Below, piece by piece: positions 61,000 to 64,000 of a stretch of DNA of 64,000 nt. The position numbers and the translations under genes are program-made. The stretch is from NCBI GenBank assembly GCA_910577815.1, contig CAJTNO010000007.1, positions 1-64,000 of the forward strand, written 5' to 3'. The notes below the pieces were generated by a model. That model searched no databases. It had not been told where the DNA came from and was given only the letters and a program-made list of their open reading frames with translations. This DNA comes from an uncultured Christensenella sp. Lineage in GTDB: Bacteria; Bacillota; Clostridia; Christensenellales; CAG-917. How positions within the stretch are numbered: position 1 is the stretch's first letter; each line of letters opens with the position of its first letter.

Positions 61000-61695
61000 T
61001 CATCGGTTGATTACGATAAGTTCGGTAGAATGTCGGCTTACAGCCCCTTCCACGCCTACTATAACCATATCCTCAATGCGAACTCCCATTTCGTCCGGCA
61101 GATAAATACCCGGCTCGATTGTGATAACCATATTGTTTTCAAGCACGTCGGTGCTGTTCTTTCCAACGCGCGGAGACTCGTGTACAAGCTTGCCGACCCC
61201 GTGTCCCGTAGTATGGATAAAATATTCGCCGTATCCGTTGCCCTCAATATAATCGCGGCAAACCTTGTCAAGCTCGGCGCAGTCCATTCCCGCCTTGACG
61301 GCTTTTACTCCGAATTTTTGGGACTGACGTACTATCTCATAAATGCTGCGCTGTTTTTCGGAAATCTCTCCAAACGCAAACGTTCTTGTAAAATCCGAGC
61401 AGTAGCCGTTATAGACCGCTCCCATATCTATAGTTACAAGCATTCCTTTTTCAAGCTTGCAATCGGTAGGGACGTGATGCGGCTCCGCTCCGCCCTTTCC
61501 GAATGCGACTATGGTTTCAAAAGAAAGCCCGCTCGCGCCCTGCATAAGCACAAATCCTTCAATAAAATCCGCAACTCCTTTTTCGGTGTCGCCTTCCTTT
61601 ATTGTATCGAGTACTGCGTCGTAGGTATCGTCTATAATCTGCGCCGCGCGTATCATTGCGTCGATTTCCGCTTTATTTTTAATAACCTCGTTCAT
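61000..61695 (-). CDS. M24 metallopeptidase, catalytic domain only (aminopeptidase P-like)
   Basis: 231 residues. All M24B catalytic blocks are present: HHVPTD, TIDMGAVYNGYCSDFTRT (two Asp ligands), TGHGVGKLVHE (His), EPGIY (Glu) and GVRIEDM (Glu). Xaa-Pro peptidases of this locus (YqhT) are usually ~350 residues with an N-terminal creatinase-like domain; here the frame begins directly at the catalytic domain with a good SD (GAGGTG), so the domain is missing rather than mis-started. Precedes efp. Confidence 0.9.
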   Translation of the reverse strand: MNEVIKNKAEIDAMIRAAQIIDDTYDAVLDTIKEGDTEKGVADFIEGFVLMQGASGLSFETIVAFGKGGAEPHHVPTDCKLEKGMLVTIDMGAVYNGYCSDFTRTFAFGEISEKQRSIYEIVRQSQKFGVKAVKAGMDCAELDKVCRDYIEGNGYGEYFIHTTGHGVGKLVHESPRVGKNSTDVLENNMVITIEPGIYLPDEMGVRIEDMVIVGVEGAVSRHSTELIVINR

Positions 61696-61720
61696 CGTAA
61701 CACCTCACGCTATGCGCAAA

Positions 61721-63346
61721 TTATTTGGCGTATTCAACGCTGCGAACCTCGCGTATCACGTTGACCTTGATTTGTCCCGGATATTCGAGCTCGTTTTCAA
61801 GCTTTTCGGCTATCTCCTTTGCAAGGAACACCGTATTGGCGTCGTTTACGCTCTCGGGCTTAACCATAACTCTTATTTCTCTGCCCGCCTGAACAGCAAA
61901 CGTCTGGTCTACACCCTCAAAGGATTTTGCAATTTCCTCAAGCTTTTCTATACGCTTTACGTAATTTTCAAGAGATTCGCGCCTTGCGCCCGGTCTTGCG
62001 CTCGAAATTGCGTCCGCCGCCTGTACTATTATAGCGTCTATAGTGGTAGGCTCTATATCGTTGTGGTGAGCGGCAATCGCGTGTACCACGTCGCCGTTCT
62101 CGCGATATTTCTTTGCGATTTCAACGCCGAGCTGAATGTGAGTTCCCTCAAGCTCGTGGTCTACGGCTTTACCTATGTCGTGAAGCAAGCCCGCTCTTTT
62201 TGCAATACGCGGGTCAATGCCGAGCTCGGACGCCATAATCGACGCAAGCGAAGCAACCTCTACGGAATGCTTCAACACGTTTTGTCCGTAGCTTGTACGG
62301 TATTTAAGTCTGCCGAGAGTTTTAACAATCTCGGGATGCAATCCGTGTACACCCACCTCAAACGCGGCTTCTTCGCCCGCCTCCTTGATGCCCGCTTCAA
62401 CCTCGCGGCGTACTTTATCGACAATTTCCTCTATGCGGGCGGGATGAATACGTCCGTCCGTTATCAGCTTTTCAAGAGTAAGCCTTGCAACCTCGCGCCT
62501 TACGGGGTCGAAGCTGGACAGCGTAATTACGTCGGGAGTATCGTCAATAATAAGGTCAACGCCCGTTGCGCTCTCAAGCGCGCGGATGTTTCTGCCCATA
62601 CGTCCGATAATTCTGCCCTTCATCTCATCGTTGGGCAACGCCACAACGGATACGGTATTTTCCGTAGCGTGGTCGGCGGCGCAACGCTGAATTGCCTGTG
62701 AAATTATATTTCTCGCCTCTTTCTGCGCGTTCTCCTTGGATTCGGCAACAATCGCCTTCGCCGCCTGTGCGGCGTCCTTCTTAACTCCCTCGAGCAACGC
62801 CGCCTTAAGCTCGGACGACGCCTCCTCCTTGGTCATACCGGAAACTCTTTCAAGCTCCTTTTGCATTATCTCCTTAGAATGACTAAGCTCCTCTTCAATT
62901 CCCTTAAGTCTTTCCTTAGTATCCTCGTTTTGCTTCTGAATGCGCTCCGCATCCTCGATTTTTCTATCCAGCGTGGCGCTTTTCTTATCGATTAAATCCT
63001 CTTTCTTGTCCAAAGCGGATTCCTTCTGCGCAAGTCTGTTTTCGGTGCGCTGCCATTCCGATTTGCGCTCCTTGGTTTCCTTTTCAAACTCGTCGCGCCT
63101 TCTGTTCATTTCCTCCTTGGCTTCAATCATTCCGTCCTTACGTATTGATTTTGCCTCTGCGTTTGCTTCGTCGATAATTCTCTCCGCCTCGCTCTTTGCA
63201 CTGCGGATTTTGTTGTTCAGATACTGTTTATATACAAAATAGCAGATTACAGCTCCGATAACCATTCCCACAACGGCGACGCCTACGGCAATACCTGCCA
63301 CTCCGCCCGCCTCCATTGCGGAAAGCAATAAGTTTAACTGGGTCAT
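61721..63346 (-). CDS. rny: Ribonuclease Y
   Basis: 541 residues: N-terminal TM (~15-40), long coiled coil (~45-220), KH domain ([17 protein letters not shown]) and HD domain ([27 protein letters not shown]). Membrane-bound endoribonuclease for mRNA turnover. SD GGAGG before ATG 63346. Confidence 0.96.
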   Translation of the reverse strand: MTQLNLLLSAMEAGGVAGIAVGVAVVGMVIGAVICYFVYKQYLNNKIRSAKSEAERIIDEANAEAKSIRKDGMIEAKEEMNRRRDEFEKETKERKSEWQRTENRLAQKESALDKKEDLIDKKSATLDRKIEDAERIQKQNEDTKERLKGIEEELSHSKEIMQKELERVSGMTKEEASSELKAALLEGVKKDAAQAAKAIVAESKENAQKEARNIISQAIQRCAADHATENTVSVVALPNDEMKGRIIGRMGRNIRALESATGVDLIIDDTPDVITLSSFDPVRREVARLTLEKLITDGRIHPARIEEIVDKVRREVEAGIKEAGEEAAFEVGVHGLHPEIVKTLGRLKYRTSYGQNVLKHSVEVASLASIMASELGIDPRIAKRAGLLHDIGKAVDHELEGTHIQLGVEIAKKYRENGDVVHAIAAHHNDIEPTTIDAIIVQAADAISSARPGARRESLENYVKRIEKLEEIAKSFEGVDQTFAVQAGREIRVMVKPESVNDANTVFLAKEIAEKLENELEYPGQIKVNVIREVRSVEYAK

Positions 63347-63505
63347 AACGGACCTCCATATATATAATCAAAACCACACCGAAAACGTAAAAATATATTA
63401 AAAATCAAAAAAGCAAATATATTTATGACACATATATCAAAGTGTATTTCACTCGAATAATCTATATATACGATATCGTTTTCAGAATATAGTTCTGTCG
63501 TGGTA

Positions 63506-63534
63506 ATTATATAGTATTTTACCCCTTCCGTCAA
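63506..63534 (-). promoter_or_regulatory. Promoter of rny
   Basis: On the minus strand, TTGACG (63529-63534), 17 bases, TATAAT (63506-63511). Start site near 63499; the leader is ~150 nt with no clear structure. The rest of 63535-63625 is AT-rich with nothing else I recognise. Confidence 0.7.
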
Positions 63535-63625
63535 CAATTATGTAAGTATATATAGTATATAAAGTATATAATACTACATAAAATAAGCTATTAGCCTAAG
63601 CTACATTCAAATTATTTAACAATTT

Positions 63626-63658
63626 ACAAAGAGGCTCCGCTATGTGGAGCCTCTTTGT
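63626..63658. terminator. Terminator, duplicated copy
   Basis: A perfect 13-bp stem (63626-63638 with 63646-63658), 7-base loop. Near-copy of the ppdK terminator at 63755-63783. Confidence 0.75.
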
Positions 63659-63675
63659 AATAATTTTAAACCGTG

Positions 63676-63714
63676 TTAATTTCTCGGATATTTGATATTC
63701 GCCTGTGCTGCTGC
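63676..63714 (-). pseudogene. Remnant of a second ppdK 3' end
   Basis: Twelve codons plus TAA read [12 protein letters not shown], matching the real ppdK C-terminus [12 protein letters not shown] at 11 of 12 residues. The shared sequence continues through the stop to the terminator. Nothing upstream in frame resembles PPDK, so this is a decayed duplicate. Confidence 0.75.
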
Positions 63715-63754
63715 ACACGCGCAATACTGCCTTTGGCAGTGTGCTTCGCCTTGC

Positions 63755-63783
63755 AAAGAGACTCCGCATAGCGGAGCCTCTTT
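63755..63783 (-). terminator. Terminator of ppdK
   Basis: A 13-bp stem with one mismatch (63755-63767 with 63771-63783), 3-base loop, 19 bases past the ppdK stop. Confidence 0.7.
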
Positions 63784-63802
63784 ATTAGCATTTTAAACCG
63801 TG

Positions 63803-64000
63803 TTAGTTCCTCGGATTTTTGATATTTGCTTGTGCTGCCGCAAGTCTTGCAATCGGTACACGGAAGGGCGAGCAGGATACATAATCAAGTCCGATAGCGT
63901 GGCAGAACTCGATAGACGAGGGGTCTCCGCCGTGTTCACCGCAAATACCGCAGTGGATATTTTTACGCACGCTGTGTCCCATCTCAACAGCCAGCTTCAT
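63803..64000 (-). CDS. ppdK: Pyruvate, phosphate dikinase, C-terminal part
   Basis: The last 65 residues, cut by the window edge. [19 protein letters not shown] carries the catalytic Cys of the PEP/pyruvate domain; [18 protein letters not shown] is the typical end. Interconverts PEP + AMP + PPi and pyruvate + ATP + Pi, common in glycolysis of clostridia. Confidence 0.95.
   Translation of the reverse strand: MKLAVEMGHSVRKNIHCGICGEHGGDPSSIEFCHAIGLDYVSCSPFRVPIARLAAAQANIKNPRN

Noticed and set aside
1..64000. CRISPR array, rRNA operon, tmRNA or IS transposase
   Set aside because: No regularly spaced repeats, rRNA or tmRNA sequence and no transposase gene were found; repeated hairpins are terminators.

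Overview
The window looks like chromosomal DNA of a spore-forming Clostridia-type member of the Bacillota. The evidence is a complete spoIIIAA-AH operon, yqfC and yqfD, an asp23-nusB-xseA-xseB-ispA cluster, RNase Y, a PgpH-type HD phosphodiesterase, SD-driven genes and lipobox lipoproteins. I cannot assign a genus from sequence alone; an uncultured gut-type lineage is a guess. Almost all genes lie on the minus strand.

Layout by position: 1-8111 holds two cell-surface proteins. One is a giant, window-truncated membrane protein with a DUF6273-like domain, Ig-like repeats, a TM pair and a cytosolic coiled coil; the other is a transglutaminase-like protein. 8424-14428 is a 6.0 kb integrated mobile element. 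14423-17715 holds tRNA-Leu, metA, metY, smpB and secG. 17964-25611 holds a ferritin-like protein, a phosphatase, tsaC, a lipoprotein, recO, yqzL, era, ybeY and pgpH. 25674-37419 holds yqfD, yqfC, dnaB, pepF, a DUF1846 gene and a type IIA topoisomerase pair. 37696-45173 holds a lipase-like hydrolase, murG, unknown membrane proteins, degV and a trypsin-like protease. 45461-51183 holds iscU/iscS-type genes, proA, yebC, a TrmH-family methylase and infC-rpmI-rplT. 51563-55345 holds an XRE regulator, three tRNAs and ispA-xseBA-nusB-asp23. 55466-63346 holds spoIIIAH-AA, efp, an M24 peptidase and rny. The right edge carries the 3' end of ppdK and a duplicated fragment of it.

The standout is the 8424-14428 element. 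It encodes a circovirus-like (CRESS) Rep with HUH endonuclease and SF3 helicase motifs. 52 bases upstream of rep is a hairpin whose loop carries TAGTATTAC on the rep-sense strand, which matches the rolling-circle nonanucleotide of circoviruses. The element also carries a large serine recombinase, a LytTR regulator with a DUF3021 partner, and a CPBP protease. It sits at the 3' end of tRNA-Leu(CAA). Joining its two ends on paper gives three independent confirmations. The recombinase regains its own C-terminus, stop codon and terminator. The junction becomes a 50-bp imperfect palindrome (18 of 25 positions match), as expected of a serine-integrase attP. The empty chromosomal site becomes tRNA-Leu followed directly by an intrinsic terminator that is now 6 kb away. 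I infer an integrative replicon that excises as a ~6.0 kb circle and replicates by a circovirus-like rolling-circle mechanism.
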